64,000 nt of DNA from Byssochlamys sp. IMV 00236 (taxonomy: Eukaryota; Ascomycota; Eurotiomycetes; Eurotiales; Thermoascaceae), in contig MSJH02000792.1 of assembly GCA_001931875.2 (NCBI GenBank), forward strand, positions 1-64,000, given 5' to 3'. Positions 37,181 through 48,398 of the stretch are shown here, in pieces. Below the pieces are notes generated by a model that worked only from the letters and a program-made list of their open reading frames with translations, made no database searches and had not been told where the DNA came from. The first letter of the stretch is position 1; the number at the start of each line of letters is the position of its first letter. Position numbers and translations under genes: made by a program.

Positions 37181-38183
37181 GGTTGCTGCTGTTGCGGGAA
37201 TTCGACTCGAGGTAGTAGTAATTGGAGCTGGTTCTTTCGTCGTCGTAGAGTGTTTCCGCTAGTGTTGAGGGAGATTGTCTTTTCTCGTGATGTTGAAAGA
37301 GATGCAATCGATGCGCTGAGGAAGTTCAGTCTTGATGGTTCGAGCTCGTAATGTTACTGTCTTCGAGGGTTAAAAACAGAGTTGAATGAAAAATAACAAG
37401 CCCGATCACTGAATCAACGATCTAACCAGTTTGTGACAGGCACAGTATGTCTTTTCGTGGCCTGGGGGTGAGGATATATCCGTCTAGTGTCTGATGCGCA
37501 GTGCAGGTGAGGTTCGGGGTCGAGCTCCGGAGCGCGCGGGCCACATCCGGCCGCCGCATACCTAGATGCAGCACCTTTGGTTGATACTTTGCTAGCATGC
37601 TACGAAGGGCGAAATCGAGCAGTTTACAAGATTGAAATATCCAGATAATTCTCGCAAATGGTCTATGTGCACATCCTTATTCTTAACCGTATCTTGCGCT
37701 ATGAGTCCGTTAAATGAGATCGTCAACTTCTTGCTTAGATTCATGAGTCCCAGTTCGCTCGGAAAATGAAAATCACGCATCCTGAAAATTAGACTGGAGA
37801 CACTGTGGTGACTCAATTACAGAGTGGAAGTAAAAGAAAAAGAAGAAGGACAGAACACAGTCATAAATAATATGCCTCCGCTGACATTCCAGCACTCTCT
37901 CGGAGATCGCTCCTGTCAGGAAGCATCCGTGGCCCTATATCATCTGAGTCGTACATGCGACCATTAAGAGCCAAAACACACCAATGGAATAGATACAAAA
38001 ATTGGCCAGTTGCTCTCGGGTATGACAACAGTTGTGCCTATAACAGGGCGGTTCCAAACCGCCCACAGACGTCATTCCAAAAATTCACAGCGACTTTTCT
38101 TCTCAGCTCCTCTCAGTTACCACTTTTGGATCGTGTCGGACTGCCCAAGCAGAAACAAAGAACGACTGGGGATATATGTCGGA
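37181..38183. other. emc6 promoter and vts1 3' flank
   Basis: About 1 kb between two minus-strand genes. No further gene seen. Confidence 0.55.
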
Positions 38184-40146
38184 TTATAAAGCGTGGTCCA
38201 GCTTGCCCTCCGCCTTGGCCTCCCTCACTTGCTCAAAGACCTAGATCATAAAGTAGTTAGCATTGCTGACTTGCCAGAACTGTACCGTTATCCAAGCTCA
38301 CCTTCAGCATCTTGTTCCTGGCTCCAAGGGCATTTACTCCCCGCTCCTCCAGGCCTTTGTCGTCCAACTCAACCAGTTCAGTCCATTTCAGATCCTTCAG
38401 GTTGTCTGTGTACTTGTGCAGGCGCAGGGACCGGAGCCAGGCAGGAATGTCCTGCAGGAGGTTAGGGTCGGTTGGATCCTCTGGCGGCTTAGAGCTGCCG
38501 CGACGACCACGGGGAGAGCGGCCACGAGTGACCTCGGAGTGGTCCGAGAGATAGCCTTCGTGTCCAAGGCCAAACTGGCTCAGACCAAGAGCACCCAGTC
38601 CATTCGCCAGAAGGGGGTTGCTATTGGGATCATATGCGGCGAGGAAACCGTTGTTCTGTGGCGAAGTAAATCCCACAGGACCCAACGATCCCCCCTGCAT
38701 GGCCAATCCAGGGGAGTTGGGACGCGAGCGCCGGCCTGCCATTGCCGCTTGCTGCTGAGCTTGCAGAGCAGCAATCTGTTGGGCGTTCAGGACCTGGCCA
38801 GCATCATTCACCATTACCAGATTTGCTCCTGGAATGTTCGTGTGCGGGAGTCCTGGAGACAGAACTTGACCGGCATTCGAATTCTTTCCGTGGCCATCGT
38901 TAGACCGCGCACGGCGGTACTTTCGAGCATCGTCCAGAGCGATGCGGTTGTTCACAGTAGACAATGCCGCAAGCTTCATAGCGGTTGCATTAGCAACCAT
39001 ATCGGCCTGAGAGGCCGCACTCTGCTGCGTGTTGAAAGTGGCCGCCATCGGTGTGTTTGACATCGAAGCCCAGCTCGCGTTGCCAAGATTATACGGAGAC
39101 AAGAGAGGAGGATCGGCGGAGAGATCATGCCCGGTCGAGATCTGGCCAGGGCGAGGGGAACGGAGACTCGAAGCGGGCTGGCTGAACTGACCCATTGGTT
39201 GCTGCTGACCGGAGGAAGACTTGGGGCGCGCAATTGGAGGCTGAGTTTCGGGGCCTCGCTGAGCCCATGGCGACGATGGCGGCTGGCCCAAGTTCTCGTT
39301 GTCCGGGGCGGAGATGGTGGGCGTGACAAGAGAGGTACGGTCGCCGCCAAAGACAGCACTGTTGCGGTTTGAGGTTGGCGCATTACCCGTTTGTTGAGTG
39401 AATTCCGCCTTCTTCTTTGCAATAGCCGCAGCAGCATCCGGGAACATAGCGTTGATCGTAGAGGAGTCCAGTCCTGAGTTCCGTTTGGCGCCGGGAGAAG
39501 GTGGCGGGCGACCCAGCGAGTTGCGGGAGCTGTCCACATTCAACTTGGCCATGGCATCATTCAGACGGTTCGACATGGGATCTATAAAGCTGTCAGAGTC
39601 TAGAACCAGCCAAACAATATACTCCAAGCTGCAAAACTTACCCTTTTCCCCAAAGTTGGCAGGCGACAGGACACCAGACATCGGATGGCTTTTGGCCATC
39701 TGCTGCAAAACCTGGATGAAAAAGCGAATCTGAACCTGAGTAGTCTGTTGCAGCAGGGCGTAGAGAGCAGCCGTCCTTTCCGCTTCGCTCAAGACGCGGA
39801 ACCACTGTTCAATCGCACTCAGCTCATCCTTGAAGTCCTGATCTAACGTGGCGGCAGCCATCTCCTCCAGAGTTGTCTCATACTGGTCGATGTCGGCAAT
39901 CCACTGTTGCGCAGCACGGTCAAGAGCGTCGTCATTGTTGCTTTGATTTTGGGATTGTTGGTTGTAGAAGACTTCCGACGAAGGACGTATGCTCCGCGAG
40001 GAAAGAGGAGACGGGAATCCCGACATGTCCGCTGAAGCTCGCAGCTGATGGGAGCCTCCCAGGTTACGAGAGGACGACGGAGGACGAAGAGAGGACTTCG
40101 AAGCGTCCGGGGTGCTGTTGCGGTTTCCGATGATGTGGCTAGCCAT
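38184..40146 (-). CDS. vts1: Vts1, SAM-domain RNA-binding post-transcriptional regulator
   Basis: Predicted 613-aa protein from three exons; introns are 39582-39641 and 38241-38301. The C-terminal SAM domain (about 545-605, from [20 protein letters not shown] to [18 protein letters not shown]) binds Smaug-recognition hairpins in mRNA. In yeast, Vts1 then recruits CCR4-NOT for deadenylation. A conserved helical N-terminal block lies at about 73-157 ([20 protein letters not shown]). The middle is Ser/Pro/Gln-rich and probably disordered. The last exon (57 nt) supplies [18 protein letters not shown], which a read-through of the second intron would replace. The first intron is 60 nt and has no in-frame stop. 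ATG context is strong (CACCATGG). Confidence 0.93.
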
Positions 40147-41545
40147 GGTGAAGTGCTATGGCGGCAAACGAGGCAGTCCAACCGGTGAATGTCGCAAAAA
40201 GTGGAACAATAGGTACAGTTAATAATTACTGCAAAGCTCCTGCAGCGCCTGCTGAGTTTGCGAATATTTTTTTTGTTTTTTTCGAGATATGTTCGAGTGA
40301 TAATCGGACTGATTCCGGCTCCGAAAAGAGTCGTCAAGCAGGGCACAAGAAAACCCTGGCGAGAAAAGACTTCCGACAGAAGAACCCGACAGCAAACGCT
40401 CTAGGCGATAACAATTAGGGCACAGGCCAGGCCAGCGGCTGCACTCCTTGATTCGATTGCAAAGGTTGTGATCGAACCGGAAGGCATCAAAGGGTTGAGG
40501 GATAGGCGAGCGTCCAGACGGTTTTTCGGGGGGGCGTGAGAGTTGATTAAGACAGGAACGAGAGGATGACAGGACGGAGCCGTGTGTCAAACACAGAATA
40601 GCTCTCAACCCTGGAGCATCAAGGGAAAAAAAGAAACGAAACGGACAACGCGGTGGGAGAAACCGGTCTGGGGATTTGGGAGGCGGGGAGAAGAGGAAGA
40701 AGGAAAAAAGAGGACAAACAGTGGATGGAAGAGCGATGGAAGTGGATGAAGCGAGCCAGAGCGACGAGAGAGAGAGAGAGAGAGAGAAGAGAGAGACCGC
40801 CCGCAGAACCGCCAGAGCCAGAACCAGGCCAGAACCCCAACTTTGTCGCACAAAACACTGCTCTAGATACGGCCCTAACTGGAACAGCCTTAGTGAGCTA
40901 TCTTATTTCTGTGCATCAATCCCTTTACCATAATTAATTAATCCCTCTCACTAGCGATCCCTTCGGGAGGCTTAAGCTCCTTTTTCTGCCCAGGAACTCC
41001 CTCGACACGCGCCACACCCGGTCCATCGCCGGTGGGGATGGCGCTATGAAATAATCATGAAAAGCAGATAGATCGCCTCCCATTTCACTTCCGGCAGATC
41101 TGATCAGGATCTCAACTGGTCGTGAACGCGCCTTGTTGGTGGCATGCAGGCAGATCTCAGGGTCCTGTCTGTCCAGTGCTCTCCACGCCCATACTTGGAT
41201 CTTCACTCCTGCGACTCGAACTCCGTCTTGTCCCCGACCTCATCTAGATCTGTGCAGGTTTCTTACTAGGCGTCTGCTAGTCTGGCGGCTTCCTGCAGTT
41301 CTCTTCCAAAAATAGCAATCCCAACTGTGTTCTTTGACCCTTTGGGGGACGATCTATTGCTTCGTACTTGAGGGTGCCTGCAGCAAAGGCTAGTGCTCGC
41401 TGCACACTTTGGCATAGGTCCTCGAGAGACCCAATCACAGCCCTTCTCTGTATCAACAGTCAAGTTCTTGGCTTTCTAACCAACAAGACAAACTAACTAC
41501 CATCTTAGCAGATAGTGGACTGAGGAGCTCAGCTCTGCCGCCAGA
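40147..41545. promoter_or_regulatory. divergent promoter region of vts1 and tfc4
   Basis: 1.4 kb between the start codons. It holds a (GA)n microsatellite at about 40766-40788 and A/G-rich DNA on the vts1 side. A minus-strand open frame here is listed under rejected items. Confidence 0.55.
40766..40788. repeat. (GA)n microsatellite
   Basis: About 11 GA dinucleotides, interrupted and then continued for a few more. Confidence 0.93.
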
Positions 41546-44500
41546 ATGGACTATCCAGAAGGCGCCTCGCAACATGATTCTCCACAGGAGATGATGTACC
41601 CGGACATTGACGAGACCATGCAGTATCCGTGGCCGCCTAGCCAGCATGAGCATGGCCTGTCTCAGATTCCGGTAGACCCTGCTATCGATCCGAGACTGTA
41701 CAGCGACCCTTTTGCTGGTAACATAGCAGATGGGTTGCAGCAGGACACGTTAAGTGACTACAGGTCGTCCCCTAGGAAACCTCGAAGACAGTCCGAAACC
41801 TTCGAGGACGGCGATTATTCATCTGAAGATCCTACGTACGACGTCTCCGAGGAAGATGAAAGCTCAACGTAAGTGTAGAACCAACTATCTAATAACTGGG
41901 ATCTCAGCAGCTGACGTTGGCTCAGCGATGAGGAGATGTCTGAGGCCGACGATGTTGCGGACGAGGACTCTGACGATGAGTACGCAAGACGGCGCCGTCG
42001 CAGACGCGGTGGGCGTTTCTCTGGTCGATTTGGAGCTCGCGGAGGGAAGGGCATCAAAAGAGGGCCACGCAGGCCGCTCGAACCAAGTCCAGAATTCAAA
42101 CTATTGCATTCAGAGGCGACATCAGCCTTCATTGATGGAGACTACGATCGAGCCATCCAGCTCGTGAAACAAGCTATCCAGATCAACCCGGAGATGTTTG
42201 CTGCCCATTCGCTTCTTTCTGAGATCCTCCTGGCTCAGGGCGAAAAGGACAAGGCCTTGACGGCTCTGTTCAGCGGAGCCCATACCCGTCCAAAGGACAC
42301 GGGTGTATGGATGAAGGTTGCAAGGCTGATTCTGGACCGTGCTGGTGAAGACCGCCAAGCAGCCTTGAACGATGTGATCTACTGCTACAGTCGCGTTATC
42401 GAGATAGACCCGAAAAACTATAACGCCCGTTTCCAAAGAGCTGCTATCTATCGGGAACTGGGTTACAATGGCAGAGCTGCTACGGAATACGAGAGGATTC
42501 TAAAGGAGCTCCTACCTCATAACACGAGGGCCTTGCGCCACCTTGCTGAGGTCTACATCGATCTAAATGAGATTCAAAAGGCAGTGGATCATTACACAGA
42601 GAGCGTCCAGTACTACATGTCTCTCGATCCAGAAGAGGCCGTAGACTTTTCGTGGTCAGACGTGAACATCTATGTGGAACTATTTACCTTTTTAGGAAGA
42701 CACGAGGAAGGGTTACGGACTCTGAAGTCTCTGTCGAGGTGGCTCCTAGGGCGCAAGGGTGATAAATTGTGGGAATGTTTCCAGGACGATGACCGCGAAT
42801 GGGATGCACATGACTTGCCTCGCCGGATAAAGACTGAGGATTATGACCCCGATGTTTACCCTCCAGACTCATACGGACTAGGTCTTCCCTTGGAACTGCG
42901 AATAAAGATGGGGATGTTTCGACTAAGGATGGGGTCGGAACACAAAGACGAAGCGCTGGTAAGCAATGGATAGCATAATTCTAATGGAAGTCTTGAAGAA
43001 GTACTGATAAGACCTAGCATCACTTTCAGTGGCTAAATCCTGAGGACACATCCCCTGGATCCCGGCTTTACGACTACGGTGACCTCTTTCGTGAGGTCGC
43101 TGACGCACTCAAAGACGTTGGCTTGATCGAAGACGCTCTGCGCTTTTACGAACCACTACAGCAAACCGAAGAATATGCAGATATCGGATTCTTCATGGCA
43201 ATGGGCGAGTGCTACATGGCCTGTGACAGGATTGAAGAAGCGGAAAATTGCTTCCTGACCGTCGCTGAACACGATCCAAAACATGTTGCTTCGCGAGTTA
43301 ATCTCGCCAAACTGTATGAGAATATCGGGATGACAGAACAGGCCTTCAAATATGTGAATGAGGCAGTGTTGCTAGGACGGCAGGAGACGCGCAGTATCAG
43401 ACGGAGAAAAAGACGAGATAATAGGTTGGGCCAGTTGGCAAGGGGACTCATGTCCACGCATATCGATGGGGAAACACCAACTTACAGGAGTATTGCTCCG
43501 AAGGAGGTTCCCCAAGAAGCCCCTGCCGCCCTCATGACAGCCCCTACAGCCGCTGCAGCCCGAAAGCGAATGCGGCAGGAGGATCTGGAAGGAGAAGGAA
43601 CCGAACATATCCGTTTTCTCTATTCTAAAATGATGGACCTACGGCAGCAGATGAGAGAAGGCAACATGGATGCTACAGAAGATTGGCTGGATATCGCGGA
43701 TGCATTGCTGTGGGAATTTCGATCCAATCGAATTTTCTACCCCATGCAGCGAAATGCGGTCTTTATGGGATATACCAGGGAAGGCCAACGAAGCGCAGGC
43801 AAGGGCAAAACGATGATGGACGAAATGAGAGAGATGGCTGGCCGTCTCCAAGAGTCACTCGGTCAGTACAGCTCTGCTTCGATCTTGCAACTCAACCAAC
43901 TACGTGGGATATATGTTAACGAGCATCGCAGGAAATGTTGCGGAAGAACCTTTGCAAACGGCAATTCCTACTGATTACCATGGAATCTCATTCGACGAAT
44001 GGCTCGACATATTCCTCGAGTACGCGTTGGTTGTCGCGGGGCAAGGCGAATCTGAGGAAGCATACGATACCCTCTCTGCGGCAGCAGATGCCAGTGTCTG
44101 GTATCATTCAAAACCAAGTAGCCGTCAAATACACGTCTGCTGGTTCAGTCAGTCTATCCCAGTATCATGCTTGCATGAACCGCTATGCTAACCTTACATC
44201 ATAGCATGTGCCCTTAGATTGCGGGACGAAGAAACGCTCGTGAATGAAGCTCGTTGGTTTATCAAAGAGTATCAATTCGTTACCGATACTTATCGCCTAT
44301 TTTCAATGCTCGGGCGAGTTTGTAGCGACCCTCATAAATCCCTCTTCCATTCTTCCCCCAGCATGAAATTCATGCTGCGGCAGGTCAAAGCCTTGGACTA
44401 CAGCCTACCCCACGATCCCACAGCGTCAGTGTCTACTCCTCTCAGACGAACTAGACAATCTGTGTTTGGAGATCGCGCTGCCATCTCGCGCGACGAATTG

Positions 44501-45130
44501 GGCGAGACCGTTCTGCCTGAGGAGATGGACGTCGCCTTGCTCGTCCTCTACGGCCACATCCTCTACTCCGGTAACAGTTTCTACCCAGCGCTGAACTACT
44601 TCTTCCGCGCATACGCTTTGGATGATGAAAACCCAGCAGTCCTCCTCTCCATCGCTCTCTGCTACATCAACCATTCCATGAAACGCCAGTCCGAAAATCG
44701 GCACTACCTGATTATGCAGGGGCTATCATTCATGCAAGAGTACCGCCGCGTACGGGAGAAAGAAGGCACATTGATCCAAGAGCGGCAGGAAATGGAATTC
44801 AACTTTGCCCGCGTCTACCACTCTCTAGGCCTAGCACACCTCGCCGTCGAGGGCTACAAGAGAGTCCTCACAATCGGTGAGCAGATTCGATCTATGCAGG
44901 CACCGTCAAAACCCGAACACCAGCCTGAACCCTCCGAGGACCATGACGTCGCAATGGAGGACGAGGCAGAAACAAACGGAACCACAACCCCGCGTCGCCA
45001 CGACCAGCCCGACCGCAAGAATATCGAGGACTTCTCAAGCGAGGCGGCAATGGCGCTACAAACGATCTACGCGCTCAGTGGCGACCTACTCGCCGCCAAG
45101 GAAGTCACTGAGAAATGGCTTGTCATATGA
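41546..45130 (+). CDS. tfc4: TFIIIC TPR subunit (Tfc4/Sfc4, tau131)
   Basis: Predicted 1109-aa protein from five exons; introns are 41869-41925, 42959-43029, 43862-43931 and 44148-44204, all phase-consistent. The N-terminus is acidic, then Arg-rich with RGG-like sequence (RRRRRRRGGRFSGRFGARGG). Multiple tetratricopeptide repeats follow: AIQLVKQAIQINPEMFAAHS and YNARFQRAAIYRELGYNGRA in exon 2, YADIGFFMAMGECYMACDRI in exon 3, and another set in exon 5. This matches the TFIIIC subunit that bridges the A-box-bound complex to TFIIIB for tRNA and 5S gene transcription. The third and fourth introns remove segments that read open in other frames, so splicing is needed to link GNVAEEPLQT and FTCALRLRDEETL. 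Confidence 0.93.
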
Positions 45131-46178
45131 TCTGGGCAGCGAAAATGGGAACTAAACGGAATAAGCCGCTCGAAATATGTACATATCTCTAGTCCTTTTC
45201 CAGACCTAACGCTACGGCATGACTTCTTTCTTTCTTGTGATAAAAGTACTACATTGTATATAAGGACATGGATGACCAATGACAGACGACTAACTATGAG
45301 GCAATTAGTTATAGTTACTTATGGGCGATGCAATGATCTTCGCGGGAAGAATGAAACGACGCTATAAAAATCTATTGATCAGTTTCCCCAGGCTATTCTA
45401 CTTGTACCACTACTAACCCAATCAGTTCTAACTGTTAACCTGGCCCTTTCATCTTCTGTTAGTATACTCGACCTTTCTACTAACTACTATATCCCATAGC
45501 CGACACCTACCTAGGTAGGTAGGTAGGTAGTCAACTGAACTAGTTAGTTACCTAGGTAGGTAGTTAACTTTAGTTAACTTACTTCCCGAGGGATAATTAC
45601 CTAAGAATAAGCGATTTCTGGAACCACCAACGTCATTTTATAAACCGTTATATACAGTAAGTAGTTACATAATTAGAAGTTTGAATGTGGGGAAGTTTCA
45701 CGTTGGAAGATCCTTCGTGACTCGTCCCATATCATATATTAATTACTTACTCCCGATAAGTATATGAGAAATCTAACTCACCGAGGTAATAATATATCCC
45801 TTGGTAGATGATGGGGTTGTTCCCTGGTTAACTAGATAAGTATTACTTGCCTCCTAGGGTAATGGGGTCTGTTCCCTTCTTTTCTTTTTGGGAACCTGGA
45901 ACCTTAGGTAGGTACTGATACTAATGAATAACTGTACCTGTGGGTACTATCGAGTAATATGATATATTTAACTTTCGTATATGTCTATTTACAGGAAGGA
46001 TATGCATGTGCTTCTATATATACAGGCAGGACTGATGGATGATTTGTAGCCGCGGTGATCACGTGAATCTGGTGTCAGGATGCGGGGAAAGGCCCCCACG
46101 TTCTGTCGGCTCTATGAGTCTTAACAGGTCAATATGGGATGAAAGGCTAACGTGGGGAGTATTTTTCAGTTGTCCGTT
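45131..46178. other. convergent intergenic region with CCTAGGTAGG repeats
   Basis: AT-rich with repeated (GGTA)n / CCTAGGTAGG stretches at about 45508-45531 and 45551-45564. No gene seen. Confidence 0.6.
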
Positions 46179-48398
46179 TCACTCGCTCGCGGTGTCATCT
46201 CCCCCATAGATATCAGGATCGTCGAAGAAGACCGCTGATTGTCGCCTCATCTCCTCGATAACGCTGCCGCTGCTTCGTCGATGACGGAACTCTTGCTCGT
46301 GTGACGAGTCTGCTGACGAGTAATCGGGAACTTCGAGATAATGTGAGCCGCCGTCTTCATGGGGTTGGCCCCGCTCTGGCAAGGCGTGGTCAATACGTTC
46401 AACCATTGGATCCGACTCTCCCTGCTTGTTGCTTTCGAGACGCCGCGATAGCAGAGGCGAAAGATCACGGCCGCCAGTATGAGATGTCCGCAACAATCCA
46501 TTCATGATCAACCTTTCGATCTTCACTCTGTTCTTGATAAACTGTATCTTGGGGAATGTGCTTTGCTGGCCGACGTGGATCATCCGAGCCAGGCGTTGCG
46601 TACTGGGATCGGAAAGGATGTTAATGAAATCAGACGCGATAACTTTGGGCCAGATAGTGACAGTGCCGCTGAATCTCTGGAGCCAAATTTCGCTCCAATC
46701 CTGACCCATAGGCCGCGGAAGCAACTCAAGATGACGTAGTACCTTGAGCCATTTGTTTAGATCAAGCTTGATATACTGTTCCGCTGCAGATCCTAGGAAT
46801 CCGCCACGCCAGCCTCGTCCTTTTCGATGTGTGACTGGCCGACCAACGGTTCCCCGAGAACTGAAGAAAAATAGATTGATATGGGGGTTGACCTAAGTCG
46901 TCAGCGGAAACGCATTGCAAGATGGACGGGGTAGCAATAGACATACCTGAGAAACAATGGTGAAGTTGACGTTGAAATGCAAGTTCAATGCTTTGACCGG
47001 TATGTCGGTCCGGAGGCTTCCGTCCTTCCACTTATGGCCAAAGGAATAGGGCGCGAGACTACCATCGCGTTTCTTCATCATCAAAACCACCGGGTTCAGA
47101 ATACCGGGCACAGCTGCGGAAGCGATGACCGCACTCCAGATCACACAGTCCGGCGACGTGATATGGTTCGCAAGGATCGTCGGCGAGTGAGGATCTGAAG
47201 GCACGCAGGAGACGTTCAGGATCCTGCCGGTGCGCTCGTACGCTTCCCGAAACGTCGTCGAACCTCTGCAGAACCAGCTGCATTGCCTGGCCCAATCCAA
47301 AGTGTCGAATCGGGCCCCCGTGCGCCACCAACGTCTGATCCAAGTGGTAAACCCATCATGACAAGCCCTAATTCTATGTGCCAAAGCAGGAACCAAGAGC
47401 TGTTTCAACTCCTCATCCGTCCGGGTCGCAACCAAGGCCGCCACTAGAGCACCACCAGACGTTCCTGTGATGATCTCCGGCAAGACATCATTATCCAGCA
47501 GCGCCCTCACGACACCAAAATGGTAGTATGCAAAGGTGGCACCGCCGGAAAGACATAGCACGGTGCGGCCGAAGTTCAAATCCAGGTGGCGGAAGTGCCG
47601 ATACTTCTCTTCCTGGCTCAACTGCCGGCTGTCGGAGAGCAGCTTGAGGGAAGCTTCAACTTCATCCATATACTCCTGTACCAGATCCTTCGTTCCCGAG
47701 TAGGTTTCACTATACAACCGGGGATTCTCGACGCCACAAAAGTTGTTTTTCACGCAAGCTTCCAACAGTGCACGCAGCTCCTCGATTGCCGGTACCTCGC
47801 TGGCACTGGATCGTCCGTTTTGTGCCTCTAGCAGCGCTTCTTTTCTGATCCTCTTGAGCTGTGCGACGACCTTGTTGATGGTCAAATGATCGTAGTACGC
47901 ATATTCATCTTGCTTCTTCCAGTTCTCGTTGCCCAGATATGCGTCCAGAGCCCTAGCCTCCTTCAACCAGTCCTCATAGTTTGCCGTTGCATGCAGAGCC
48001 CTCCTCAACCTCTCGCGCTTGCCCGTCCATGTCACAAAGTGCTCGTACAGGTGTACATATAGTCGGGTGAGCAGATAGGAGATGCTGAGTACCGCCAGCC
48101 AACCGAACACGATGACGAGGAACGGCCACTTCAGGATGCCGTAGACGACACCTTCTCTCGTCTCATCTTTGCTTCGCTTGGGAGTCTTGCGACGACGACC
48201 CGGCTTGCGAACTCGTTGGCGGATGGGACGCCAGTCGTTGATGGCGACTAGCGACTCGGCCTCGGGGGCGTTCAGCGCCTCTTCGAATTGACGGAGGTGA
48301 TCCTGCGAGATGAACTCTGTCTCATAGTCGGGGAGATTATGAGGGTCGTACTCATCATAAGGCGCAGACTTCTCTACTGAGCCCATGGCTATGCTCAC
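46179..48398 (-). CDS. patatin-like phospholipase / triacylglycerol lipase
   Basis: Predicted 721-aa protein from two exons; the intron is 46893-46946. The patatin domain shows the oxyanion loop (SGGATFAYYHFG, about 284-295), the nucleophile elbow G312-T-S314-G-G and the catalytic Asp in K-D459-G. The Ser-Asp dyad is therefore intact. A hydrophobic stretch at 91-110 (WPFLVIVFGWLAVLSISYLL) suggests membrane or lipid-droplet attachment, as in the yeast Tgl3/4/5 lipases this protein resembles. The C-terminal third is Ser/Arg/His-rich. Start could be Met1 or Met5 (MGSVEKS). The likely substrate is triacylglycerol or phospholipid. It is divergent from the LRR gene across a long gap. Confidence 0.9.

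Noticed and set aside
40934..41241. Minus-strand open frame of about 100 codons between vts1 and tfc4
   Set aside because: No in-frame ATG at the start, no recognised family and no clear splice partner. It lies in the divergent promoter region.
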